Part shown: positions 57,246-64,000 of the stretch, piece after piece
Numbering within the stretch: the stretch's first letter is position 1
How the letters are laid out: every line of letters starts with the position of its first letter
Assembly: GCA_964489135.1 (NCBI GenBank)
Contig: CAZAXK010000001.1
Location: 1 to 64,000, forward strand
DNA from: JBBTQZ01 sp964489135
Lineage (GTDB): Bacteria; Patescibacteriota; Minisyncoccia; Phycocordibacterales; WO2-35-19
Length of the DNA: 64,000 bases
Reading direction: 5' to 3'
Translations under genes and position numbers: made by a program
The notes under the pieces: generated by a model
Databases searched by the model: none
Told to the model about the DNA's origin: nothing
The model's input: the letters and a program-made list of their open reading frames with translations, nothing else

Positions 57246-58376
57246 ATGCCGAAAGGCCGAGAAAAAATAAATAGACCTTTTTTGTTCCTGACAATTCTTC
57301 TGGCGGTTGGCGGTTTTTTTATTTTTAGCTCGGCCTCCTTGGGTATCCTTGCGCAAAATCCTCTCAAGTTTTCGAGCGTCGCATTTAGCCAACTTTTCTT
57401 AGGATTGTTCCTAGGGTCAATCGCTTGTCTACTCACAGCACGGATCGACTACCATATTTGGAAAAAGTTTTCTATATTCATTTTTATTTTTTCTATTTTG
57501 ATAACACTCCTTGTTTTCATACCACAACTCAGCTTGCCACACGGCGGAGCCAATCGCTGGATTGATCTTGGGGTCATAACCTTTCAGCCCTCAGAGTTGC
57601 TTAAGCTCGGTTTTATTATCTACTTCGCCGCTTGGGGTTCGGCCTTCAAACAAAAAATCGGAACTTTCAATTGGGGACTTTTGCCCTTCATTATTTTGGT
57701 ATCGATTGTGGGAGTTGTCCTTTTGGCCCAGCCGGATACCGACACTTTCGCCGTTATCGTGTTTTCGGCCTTGGCCATGTATCTCTCCGCGGGTGCAAAA
57801 TGGAAACACATCCTGACGATCCTAATTTTCGGGGTAGTGTGCCTCGCCGGACTCGCCTTTATGAGGCCCTATGTCATGCAACGTATTACTTCCATGCTCA
57901 AGCCAGCCGAAAACACTTTAACCACAAGTTACCAACTACGTCAATCGCTCATTGCCGTCGGCTCGGGCGGTGTCTGGGGTAGGGGATTCGGCCAAAGCGT
58001 TCAGAAATTTGCATATCTACCAGAACCAGTCGGCGACTCTGTCTTTGCTGTGGCGGCCGAGGAATTCGGCTTTGTCGGGGGCAGTGCTATCATGCTCACT
58101 TTTGTTTTGTTTGGCCTTTACGGACTCAAGATCGCCTCTGGCGCACCAGACGAATTCGGTAGACTTCTCTCGATCGGCATTGTTATACTTATTGTGTCGC
58201 AGGCCTTTGTAAATATAGGGGGGATGATCGGCGTTTTACCCCTTACCGGGATCCCTTTGCCATTTATTAGCCACGGGGGGACGGCATTATTTATTACACT
58301 TGTGGAGGCCGGCATCGTAATGAACATTTCCCGCTACTCTAAACAGATTCGACCATTAAAAAATAAGGAAAATTGA
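57246..58376 (+). CDS. ftsW: SEDS family lipid II polymerase (FtsW/RodA-type)
   Basis: 376 residues, about ten helices. SEDS signatures: LGVITFQPSELLKLGFIIYFA, AQPDTDTF, GSGGVWGRGFGQS and GIPLPFISHGGTALF. Position between mraY and murG indicates FtsW (septal peptidoglycan) rather than RodA, though the family call alone does not separate them. Confidence 0.92.
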   Translation: MPKGREKINRPFLFLTILLAVGGFFIFSSASLGILAQNPLKFSSVAFSQLFLGLFLGSIACLLTARIDYHIWKKFSIFIFIFSILITLLVFIPQLSLPHGGANRWIDLGVITFQPSELLKLGFIIYFAAWGSAFKQKIGTFNWGLLPFIILVSIVGVVLLAQPDTDTFAVIVFSALAMYLSAGAKWKHILTILIFGVVCLAGLAFMRPYVMQRITSMLKPAENTLTTSYQLRQSLIAVGSGGVWGRGFGQSVQKFAYLPEPVGDSVFAVAAEEFGFVGGSAIMLTFVLFGLYGLKIASGAPDEFGRLLSIGIVILIVSQAFVNIGGMIGVLPLTGIPLPFISHGGTALFITLVEAGIVMNISRYSKQIRPLKNKEN

Positions 58377-58392
58377 AAATTTAGAAACAATT

Positions 58393-59526
58393 ATGAAAAT
58401 AGTTTTTACAGGCGGAGGTACGGGGGGACACTTTTATCCGATCATTGCCATTATTGAATCCATAAAGAAGATCTGCAAAGAAAAGAAAATTATCACTCCG
58501 AAGATGTACTTCTTTTCGGTTTCGCCCTATAGCCAAGGCATTCTTTATGACCACGATATTGAATTCAAGAAGGTGACTGCTGGTAAAATAAGACGGTACT
58601 TCTCGATAAAAAACTTTTTTGACCTCTTCAAAACTTTGTGGGGATCAATCAGCACCTTTTTCGACCTGTTCGACATTTTTCCCGATGTAGTCTTTGGTAA
58701 GGGAGGATATGCGAGCTTCCCAACGTTACTTGCGGCGAGAATTCTGCGTATCCCAGTTTTCATTCACGAATCGGATTCGACCCCTGGCTTGGTAAATAAA
58801 TGGGCTGGTCATTTTGCCAAGCGCATTGCCGTTTCCTACAAACAAGCCACCGCCTTCTTCCCAGAAAATCGCACCGCCTACACGGGCCAACCGATACTTG
58901 CTGAACGGCTTACGCCGCTAACCGAAGGAGTTTTTGAATTTTTCGACTTTCATGAAAGCACTCCAACCATTTTTATCATGGGCGGCTCTCAAGGGTCAGA
59001 AACTCTCAATAACATTGTCATGGATTCTCTGCCCGAATTGGTAAAGAACTTTCAAATAATCCACCAAACCGGTGAGAACAATATCAGCGTAATAAAAGAA
59101 TCAGCTGACGCCATATTGCTCGACAGTCCGAACAAAAAGAATTACAAACCTTTCGGCTACCTCAGCTCACTTGAGATGAGTATGGCCTCCGGTTGCGCCT
59201 CACTCGTAGTGAGCCGAGCGGGCTCTACCATATTTGAGATTGCTTCGTGGGGCAAGCCGGCCATCATCGTTCCCATCCCCGAAAAGACGAGCCACGACCA
59301 GACCAAGAACGCTTATGCCTACGCCTCGACCGGCTCCGCTTCAGTCATAGAAGAAGACAACCTCAGACCCAACATCTTCCTCTCCGAAATTCACCGAATT
59401 CTCGAAAACAAAGATTTGTATCAAAAGATGTCTGTCGCCGCCAAGGCCTTCTTTAAGCCCGACGCTGCTGACATGATCGCAAAGGAATTGCTGTCAATCG
59501 CTCTAGGACACGAGAATTTGGGATAG
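58393..59526 (+). CDS. murG: UDP-GlcNAc transferase MurG (lipid II synthase)
   Basis: 377 residues. GGGTGGHFYP loop at residues 6-15 and GGSQGSETLN in the second domain, followed by SRAGSTIFEIASWGKPAIIV, the UDP-GlcNAc binding region. Converts lipid I to lipid II on the inner face of the membrane. It follows ftsW and ends the peptidoglycan part of the operon. Confidence 0.94.
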   Translation: MKIVFTGGGTGGHFYPIIAIIESIKKICKEKKIITPKMYFFSVSPYSQGILYDHDIEFKKVTAGKIRRYFSIKNFFDLFKTLWGSISTFFDLFDIFPDVVFGKGGYASFPTLLAARILRIPVFIHESDSTPGLVNKWAGHFAKRIAVSYKQATAFFPENRTAYTGQPILAERLTPLTEGVFEFFDFHESTPTIFIMGGSQGSETLNNIVMDSLPELVKNFQIIHQTGENNISVIKESADAILLDSPNKKNYKPFGYLSSLEMSMASGCASLVVSRAGSTIFEIASWGKPAIIVPIPEKTSHDQTKNAYAYASTGSASVIEEDNLRPNIFLSEIHRILENKDLYQKMSVAAKAFFKPDAADMIAKELLSIALGHENLG

Positions 59527-59549
59527 GTGAGGAGGGCGATAATTTGTGC

Positions 59550-59555
59550 TAAAAT
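59550..59555 (+). promoter_or_regulatory. -10 element, leaderless promoter of gltX
   Basis: TAAAAT with TGC before it (extended -10), ending six bases before the ATG at 59562. Confidence 0.6.
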
Positions 59556-59561
59556 GAGTTT

Positions 59562-60911
59562 ATGGAAGCGCAAAAAAAGATTATCGTCCGATATCCGCCG
59601 AGCCCGACTGGATTGTTGCATGTAGGAAATGTCAGGACCCTGCTTTTTAATTATCTTTTTGCCAAGAAAAACAGCGGACAAATCGTTTTCCGCCTCGAAG
59701 ATACCGACAAAGAAAGGTCCAAGGAAGAATACGCAAACGACATAATCGACAACCTGAAGTGGCTCGGGATAGAGCCGGATTTTTCTACCACTGTGCGTCA
59801 ATCAGACCGAACAGACGTCTACAAAAAATACCTGACCAAATTGATTGAAGAAGGCAAGGCCTATCTTTCCAAAGAAGAGTTTACTGAAGAAGGCCAGAGG
59901 GCGGAAGTTATACGGTTCAAGAATCCAAATACGAAAATAAAATTTCACGACCTCATAAGAGGAGATATAGAATTCGACACTTCGGATCTGAAGGATTTTG
60001 TTATTGCTAAAAGTCTCGATGAACCAATCTACCACATGGCCGTAGTTGTCGATGACTTCGAAATGGGAGTGACACATATAATACGGGGTGACGACGGAAT
60101 ATCGAATACTCCGAGACAGATACTTATTCAGGAAGCTATAGGCGCTCCTCGACCAATATACGCGCATGTACCACTCGTCTTGGCTGAAGACAAATCCAAG
60201 CTTTCTAAGCGCAAACATGGAGAGTTTGTTTCCGTATCGTATTACAAAACAGCTGGCTACCTACCGGAAGCAATGGTTAATTTCCTCGCTCTCATTGGTT
60301 GGAACCCTGGCACAGAACAAGAGATTTTTAGCAAGGAAGAATTGATCAATAATTTTGATATTGAAAGGGTCCAGAAAAAAAGTGGCATATTCAATATCGA
60401 AAAGCTCAATTGGATCAACCGTGAGCACATTCTTCGACAGAGTGCCGAAGAAAATTTTTCAATTTTCAATTTTCAATTTTCAAAAACGAAGTGGTGTGAC
60501 CATCCCAAAAGCCAAAACGAGGAATTTATGCATAAATTTATGCAAATTCTTATCGACCGAATCCATCGTTGGGGCGAGGTTTCCGAACTACTGGAGGCGG
60601 GGGAATATGATTATCTTTTTGATCTTCCCACTTACGAAGCCCCATTACTGGTCTGGAAGAAGTCCAACCAAGAAAAGGCCAGAGGCCACCTGACAAGAAT
60701 GCTCGAAATCATTACCGAATCAGAAAATATCGACCTTGCTTGGCAAGAGATATTTGAATACGCCGAAAAAGAGGGGAAAGGGGACGTGCTCTGGCCACTC
60801 CGCACTGCCCTATCGGGCAGGGAAAAATCTCCCGACCCACATACTCTTATAATGATATTGGGCAAGGAAGAGACGCAACAACGAATCCAAAATGCCTTAT
60901 CCAAACTATAA
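59562..60911 (+). CDS. gltX: Glutamyl-tRNA synthetase
   Basis: 449 residues. HVGN motif at 20-23 (HIGH-type), KLSKR at 213-217 and the class I GluRS core EDTDKERSKEEY. At residues about 298-308 an in-frame AT-rich repeat (60455-60486) codes NFSIFNFQFSK, between catalytic and anticodon parts. Charges tRNA-Glu (perhaps also tRNA-Gln, if non-discriminating). Confidence 0.95.
   Translation: MEAQKKIIVRYPPSPTGLLHVGNVRTLLFNYLFAKKNSGQIVFRLEDTDKERSKEEYANDIIDNLKWLGIEPDFSTTVRQSDRTDVYKKYLTKLIEEGKAYLSKEEFTEEGQRAEVIRFKNPNTKIKFHDLIRGDIEFDTSDLKDFVIAKSLDEPIYHMAVVVDDFEMGVTHIIRGDDGISNTPRQILIQEAIGAPRPIYAHVPLVLAEDKSKLSKRKHGEFVSVSYYKTAGYLPEAMVNFLALIGWNPGTEQEIFSKEELINNFDIERVQKKSGIFNIEKLNWINREHILRQSAEENFSIFNFQFSKTKWCDHPKSQNEEFMHKFMQILIDRIHRWGEVSELLEAGEYDYLFDLPTYEAPLLVWKKSNQEKARGHLTRMLEIITESENIDLAWQEIFEYAEKEGKGDVLWPLRTALSGREKSPDPHTLIMILGKEETQQRIQNALSKL
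60455..60486 (+). repeat. In-frame AATTTTC tandem repeat inside gltX
   Basis: TTTTTC followed by three AATTTTC units and AAAAA. Same family as the rplM-rpsI spacer repeat. Confidence 0.7.
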
Positions 60912-62166
60912 AAAAACATTTGCGCTGTTTTTGGCGGTTATCTTTTTTTTAACCAATTGGTCATGGGTTTTTGCGCAGACGGAAGGTGAATTGCGAAGTA
61001 AAATCGAAGATCATAATACAACTATCAAGAAAATCGAGGAGGAGATAAAATCCTACGAAAAGCAGGTAGACGCCGTGGGTACGCAAGCCAAAACATTAAA
61101 AAATGCGATTACTGAGCTCGAGCTCAGTCAAAAAAAGCTCAACGCGGAAATCCGCAAAAGCGAAGCAAGCATTGCGAAGTCGAACCTTCGTATAAAAGAA
61201 TTGAGTGGCCAAATGACCACCACCGAAGAAAAGATGTCGGTAAACTCGCAGGCCGTCGCTTCAACCTTAAATGCCATGAGGCAAAGTGAGGAACAATCTC
61301 TCATTGAGGAAATCCTTAGCAATCAAAGTATTTCTGAGGTCTTAGACAATTACGAGTCAATTAGCCAGTTCCAAAAGGAGATCCGAGCGCGATCAAAGGA
61401 GCTCGCCGTCTTCAAGGAAGATCTGGCTGATAAAAAAGAAGCGACTGAAAGCGAAAAGGCCAAACTTCTCTCGCTCCAATCAGAGCTCAAAGACCAATAC
61501 AAGATACTCGACAACAGCAAGAAGGAGCGCAACAACCTACTTGCTGTAACCAAAAACCAAGAAGCTGAATACAAGAAAATGCTTGCCCAAAAACAAGCCG
61601 AGAAAGCCCGTTTCGAAAAGGAGCTTTTTGATTTCGAATCTCAGCTCAAGCGAGTCATCGATCCCAAAAGCTACCCGAGTGCTAAAACGGGAGTTCTATC
61701 GTGGCCACTAGATGATGTCTACATTACCCAAGCGTTTGGCAGAACAGTTGACGCGAAGCGATTGTATACATCAGGCACCCACAACGGCATTGATTTTAGG
61801 GCTAGTCGTGGGACACCCATAAAATCAGTTTACTCAGGGGTAGTTGAGGCCACCGGCAACACTGACGAACAGCGTGGGTGCTATTCTTATGGCAAGTGGG
61901 TCTTGATCAAGCACCCGAACGGCCTTTCAAGTCTTTATGCCCACCTCGACCTCATAAAGGTGGTGCCCAACCAGTCAGTTAGTGTAGGTGAGCTTATCGG
62001 CTACTCAGGCCAGACCGGCTACGCGACTGGTCCCCATCTTCACCTCACACTTTTGGCGAGCCAAGGCGTAGTGGTCCAAAAGTACTCTTCGAGTAAAAAT
62101 TGCAAGAATGTCGTAATACCGATGTCTGACCCGTCCGCTTACTTGGACCCAACACCATATTTCTAA
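60892..62166 (+). CDS. Secreted M23 peptidoglycan hydrolase with coiled coil (EnvC/NlpD-like)
   Basis: 424 residues. Signal peptide (about 7-28) ending in FAQTE; long coiled coil (about 30-250); LytM/M23 domain (about 270-420) with HNGIDFRAS, GKWVLIKHPNG and HLHLT giving the H, D and HxH zinc ligands. Either a direct endopeptidase or an EnvC-type activator, judged by the coiled coil; the ligands look intact so catalysis is likely. The ATG at 60892 overlaps the gltX end by 20 bases. Confidence 0.9.
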   Translation: MPYPNYKKTFALFLAVIFFLTNWSWVFAQTEGELRSKIEDHNTTIKKIEEEIKSYEKQVDAVGTQAKTLKNAITELELSQKKLNAEIRKSEASIAKSNLRIKELSGQMTTTEEKMSVNSQAVASTLNAMRQSEEQSLIEEILSNQSISEVLDNYESISQFQKEIRARSKELAVFKEDLADKKEATESEKAKLLSLQSELKDQYKILDNSKKERNNLLAVTKNQEAEYKKMLAQKQAEKARFEKELFDFESQLKRVIDPKSYPSAKTGVLSWPLDDVYITQAFGRTVDAKRLYTSGTHNGIDFRASRGTPIKSVYSGVVEATGNTDEQRGCYSYGKWVLIKHPNGLSSLYAHLDLIKVVPNQSVSVGELIGYSGQTGYATGPHLHLTLLASQGVVVQKYSSSKNCKNVVIPMSDPSAYLDPTPYF

Positions 62167-62206
62167 ATTAAATTAAAAATTTTTTTAAAAATAATTTTTG
62201 CAAAAA

Positions 62207-62389
62207 ATGAAAAATCAAAATAGGGGATTTATAAAAATCACAATCATACTGGTCGTCGCGCTAGTCCTACTCAAGTATGTCTACGACATAGATGTGATAG
62301 GCAAGGTCTACGAAGGATGGCTCTGGATTTGGGGCAGGTACGGAGACTCGATCATGAATGCATGGGAGTGGATAAAGAACAAGATCTAG
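62207..62389 (+). CDS. Small membrane protein (60 aa)
   Basis: Starts MKNQNRGFIK; one hydrophobic helix (about 9-28), then an aromatic/W-rich polar tail (GWLWIWGRYGDSIMNAWEWI). No recognised family, though proteins of this look recur next to cell-wall genes in CPR genomes as far as I recall. A TTG nine bases upstream is a weaker start. Followed by a bidirectional terminator 190 bases downstream. Confidence 0.7.
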   Translation: MKNQNRGFIKITIILVVALVLLKYVYDIDVIGKVYEGWLWIWGRYGDSIMNAWEWIKNKI

Positions 62390-62580
62390 CAACACGGCTC
62401 AAATCAAGAGCGCTACATTCGCCCTATAGTATACTACCCAAAAGATATATTGTGCGACGTTACTAATCTTTGGTAGTCGGCCACCCCCTTAGTCATTACA
62501 CAGCCCAAAATTTTTTCTCGCCAAAATTTATTTTTTAACATTCTTCCCTATTAAGAAAGCTCACCCATGCCAAGCAAAAC

Positions 62581-62614
62581 AAAAAGCCCCCTGTTTGGCA
62601 CAGAGGGGCTTTTT
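62581..62614. terminator. Bidirectional intrinsic terminator
   Basis: AAAAAGCCCC / GGGGCTTTTT perfect 10-bp stem (62581-62590 and 62605-62614). It serves the + small membrane protein and the minus-strand lytic enzyme. The gap 62390-62580 otherwise shows nothing I can assign. Confidence 0.9.
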
Positions 62615-62663
62615 GTTTTTGGCAGGATAGGGGCCATGCGACCCCCTGCCCTACCCTTGGATC

Positions 62664-63062
62664 TTATCTATTGACAATGAAGTCGTTGTAGGCCAGAGTT
62701 TTGCTCCAGCAAGCGCCTGAGGACTTCCATGGGCGCACACCATACTTATCGAAAATATATCTCGCATAAGCGGTATTGCCTTCGATCGTAAGGATGTCGA
62801 ATCCGAGCTTCTTGGCATCTTCGCCATGATAGTACTCGTTGATCTGCATCACTCCGCGATCGAGCGAATTGACTTCGCCACGTAGGACTTCACCGTTCAC
62901 ATCATACTGCCTGAATCGAGATTCGCATTTCGCGATCTCGACCATAACCGGTATGTCGGAGAAATAATTTCTCACATACTCTTCGGCAGTCATTTGTTTC
63001 GCTTCGACTGCGACCGGCTCATTGCTGAGCGAGGCCGGAATCGAAACTTGATTAGAATTCAA
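62664..63062 (-). CDS. Lytic transglycosylase/lysozyme-like protein, start codon unresolved
   Basis: At least 132 residues from a TTG at 63062. IAKCESRFRQYDVNGEVLRG and RGVMQINEYYHGE are SLT/lysozyme-like motifs (catalytic E in CESRF). The open frame continues 30 codons further up, to 63152, and codes a clear hydrophobic signal segment (LNNWLIFGTTALGLLVIAGS), but it has no ATG, GTG or TTG before a stop (TAA at 63155). The gene may use a rare start or hold a mutation. A strong promoter lies at 63342-63370. Confidence 0.7.
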   Translation of the reverse strand: MNSNQVSIPASLSNEPVAVEAKQMTAEEYVRNYFSDIPVMVEIAKCESRFRQYDVNGEVLRGEVNSLDRGVMQINEYYHGEDAKKLGFDILTIEGNTAYARYIFDKYGVRPWKSSGACWSKTLAYNDFIVNR

Positions 63063-63341
63063 AGTACCACTTATGCTACCTGCAATGACAAGTAGCCCTA
63101 GAGCTGTAGTTCCAAAAATAAGCCAATTGTTTAATTTTAATCCACACTGCCCTTACCCAAACAGACCTTACACCAAGAGCGTGCGGGAGGTGAAAAGTGA
63201 AAGAATCGGAGCGCGACTCATAAAGTTTGCCCCGCTTTGACACTCTTCGCCTCTCTCATATCTGGCTAAGCGCCTTTCCTGCATAGCAGGATCAGCTCTG
63301 CCCAGATAAGCAAAAATCCAGCATTCACTGGACCTGCTATA
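63063..63341 (-). promoter_or_regulatory. Long structured 5' leader of the lytic enzyme
   Basis: Between the promoter and the gene: TATCTGG / CCAGATA enclosing CCTGC-TAT-GCAGG, and several other pairs. Long leaders upstream of cell-wall lytic enzymes often carry riboswitches, but I match no known class. Confidence 0.4.
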
Positions 63342-63370
63342 ATAATAGCACTTTTAACTCTTGCTGTCAA
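63342..63370 (-). promoter_or_regulatory. Consensus promoter on the minus strand
   Basis: Minus strand TTGACA (63370-63365), 17-base spacer, TATTAT (63347-63342). It drives the lytic enzyme gene with a leader of about 270 bases, and lies just downstream of the repeat-protein stop codon. Confidence 0.85.
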
Positions 63371-63397
63371 TAGTAAAGTGTGGTCTAATTTTGGACC

Positions 63398-64000
63398 CTA
63401 AAATTCGATAAAATTGGGGTTTAGAGCAAAGTTGGCTGTTACAGTTTTGGCCGAGCTCATAGTAACCGTGCAAGTTCCCGTGCCCGGACACGATCCACCG
63501 CCCTGCACCGTCCAACCAGTGAATATTCTACCTGAAGCCGGTGTCGCCGTGAGGACAACGTTGGTATCTTGGTCAAAATCTTTCGAACATGTGCCACCAC
63601 AATCAATTCCCGATGGGGAGCTGGTTACCCTTCCCTGCCCTGACTTTAGCACCGTGAGCCCGTACTGATTGGGCACCTGCACACTAACTCTCACGCTATC
63701 AACCGAATTAATACCGCTCGGCAGGCAGGTTAGGGTGTAAGTTTTATCGCCCGTCAGATTGCCAGATGAGCGACTGCCTGAAGTGCCGGTCCAGCCCGTA
63801 TCGACAGAACATGAAGTAGCATTGGTTGAGGTCCAACTTATAGTAGAAGCTGTGTTGTATGGTACAGAGAGCGGACTAGCGGTGATATCAGCGACTGCCG
63901 ATACGGGCGCGGTGACTGTTATATTCCCCAATGAATTCGATTGGGCACAAATATTGGATGAGGAACCGGCAACGTTGGTACAAGATACCGGGAAGGTTCC
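63398..64000 (-). CDS. Secreted repeat protein, C-terminal part, cut by window edge
   Basis: 201 codons visible; the frame is open to the right edge, so the N-terminus lies outside. Ig-like stretch (ITASPLSVPYNTASTISWTS), then a 70-residue InlB-B-like/bacterial repeat domain (YGLTVLKSGQGRVTSSPSGI followed by DCGGTCSKDF and GRIFTGWTVQGGG) with paired cysteines and a C-terminal TVTANFAL strand. Typical of surface adhesins of CPR. No catalytic motif visible. Confidence 0.8.
   Translation of the reverse strand, partial: GTFPVSCTNVAGSSSNICAQSNSLGNITVTAPVSAVADITASPLSVPYNTASTISWTSTNATSCSVDTGWTGTSGSRSSGNLTGDKTYTLTCLPSGINSVDSVRVSVQVPNQYGLTVLKSGQGRVTSSPSGIDCGGTCSKDFDQDTNVVLTATPASGRIFTGWTVQGGGSCPGTGTCTVTMSSAKTVTANFALNPNFIEF

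Noticed and set aside
63063..63341. ydaO or c-di-GMP riboswitch
   Set aside because: No match to the conserved core blocks of these classes.
1..64000. Alternative genetic code (TGA = Gly) of Gracilibacteria/Absconditabacteria
   Set aside because: Several genes clearly stop at TGA (22890, 27127, 35703) in ATGA overlaps with real downstream genes.

Overview
The window reads as chromosomal DNA of a Patescibacteria/CPR bacterium, most likely a Parcubacteria-type lineage. The signs are very dense packing, compact versions of housekeeping enzymes (a 330-residue glucose-6-phosphate isomerase, an alanyl-tRNA synthetase without its C-terminal domain, an aspartyl-tRNA synthetase without its GAD insertion), many single-pass membrane proteins of unknown function, and short palindromic repeats lying in frame inside essential genes. 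TGA is used as a stop (for example the ATGA overlaps at 22889, 27126 and 35702), so the Gracilibacteria/Absconditabacteria code does not apply. Nearly all genes are on the + strand. I see no rRNA or tRNA gene, no CRISPR array, no transposase and no prophage.

Layout. 1-9170: cytochrome b5-like and DoxX proteins, an ABC-2 exporter, a CapA-like phosphatase, a nucleotide kinase, a SWIB protein, typA and small envelope proteins. 9171-9876: a 700-base region with two perfect DnaA boxes, promoters, hairpins and terminators. 9877-16522: sugar enzymes (pgi, ROK kinase), a flavin reductase, ychF and small unknown genes, then a structured region at 15660-16000. 16522-29105: leuS carrying a Nudix domain, a sigma-4/HARE regulator, mltG, mnmA, two nucleases, a minimal MGMT and uracil-DNA glycosylase pair, and an M16 peptidase. 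29156-35404: an M29 aminopeptidase, nucleotide-related enzymes and alaS. 35448-43433: infA-rpmJ-rpsM-rpsK-rpsD-rpoA-rplQ-rplM-rpsI, then grpE-dnaK-dnaJ. 43434-51879: a cupin/SpeD/small-membrane-protein cluster, a SET protein, a histidine kinase, a Pif1 helicase, trpS and an ABC exporter. 51880-64000: a T-box leader with aspS, then scpA-scpB-dacA-mraY-ftsW-murG-gltX and an EnvC-like M23 hydrolase, ending in a lytic enzyme and a secreted repeat protein cut by the window edge.

The genes serve mainly translation (five aminoacyl-tRNA synthetases, nine ribosomal or initiation/transcription genes), protein folding, peptidoglycan synthesis and remodelling, chromosome condensation and DNA repair, with little biosynthesis, as expected of a host-dependent reduced bacterium.

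The most interesting observations are: (1) a Nudix hydrolase domain inserted in the editing region of LeuRS; (2) a structured minus-strand element near 15800 that reproduces the 16-nt loop of a universally conserved 23S rRNA hairpin on a different stem; (3) a T-box transcription attenuator in front of a GAD-less bacterial AspRS; (4) a recurring promoter design in which the -10 hexamer ends exactly six bases before ATG, implying widespread leaderless mRNA; (5) at least four kinds of repeat tolerated in frame inside leuS, mnmA, alaS and gltX.
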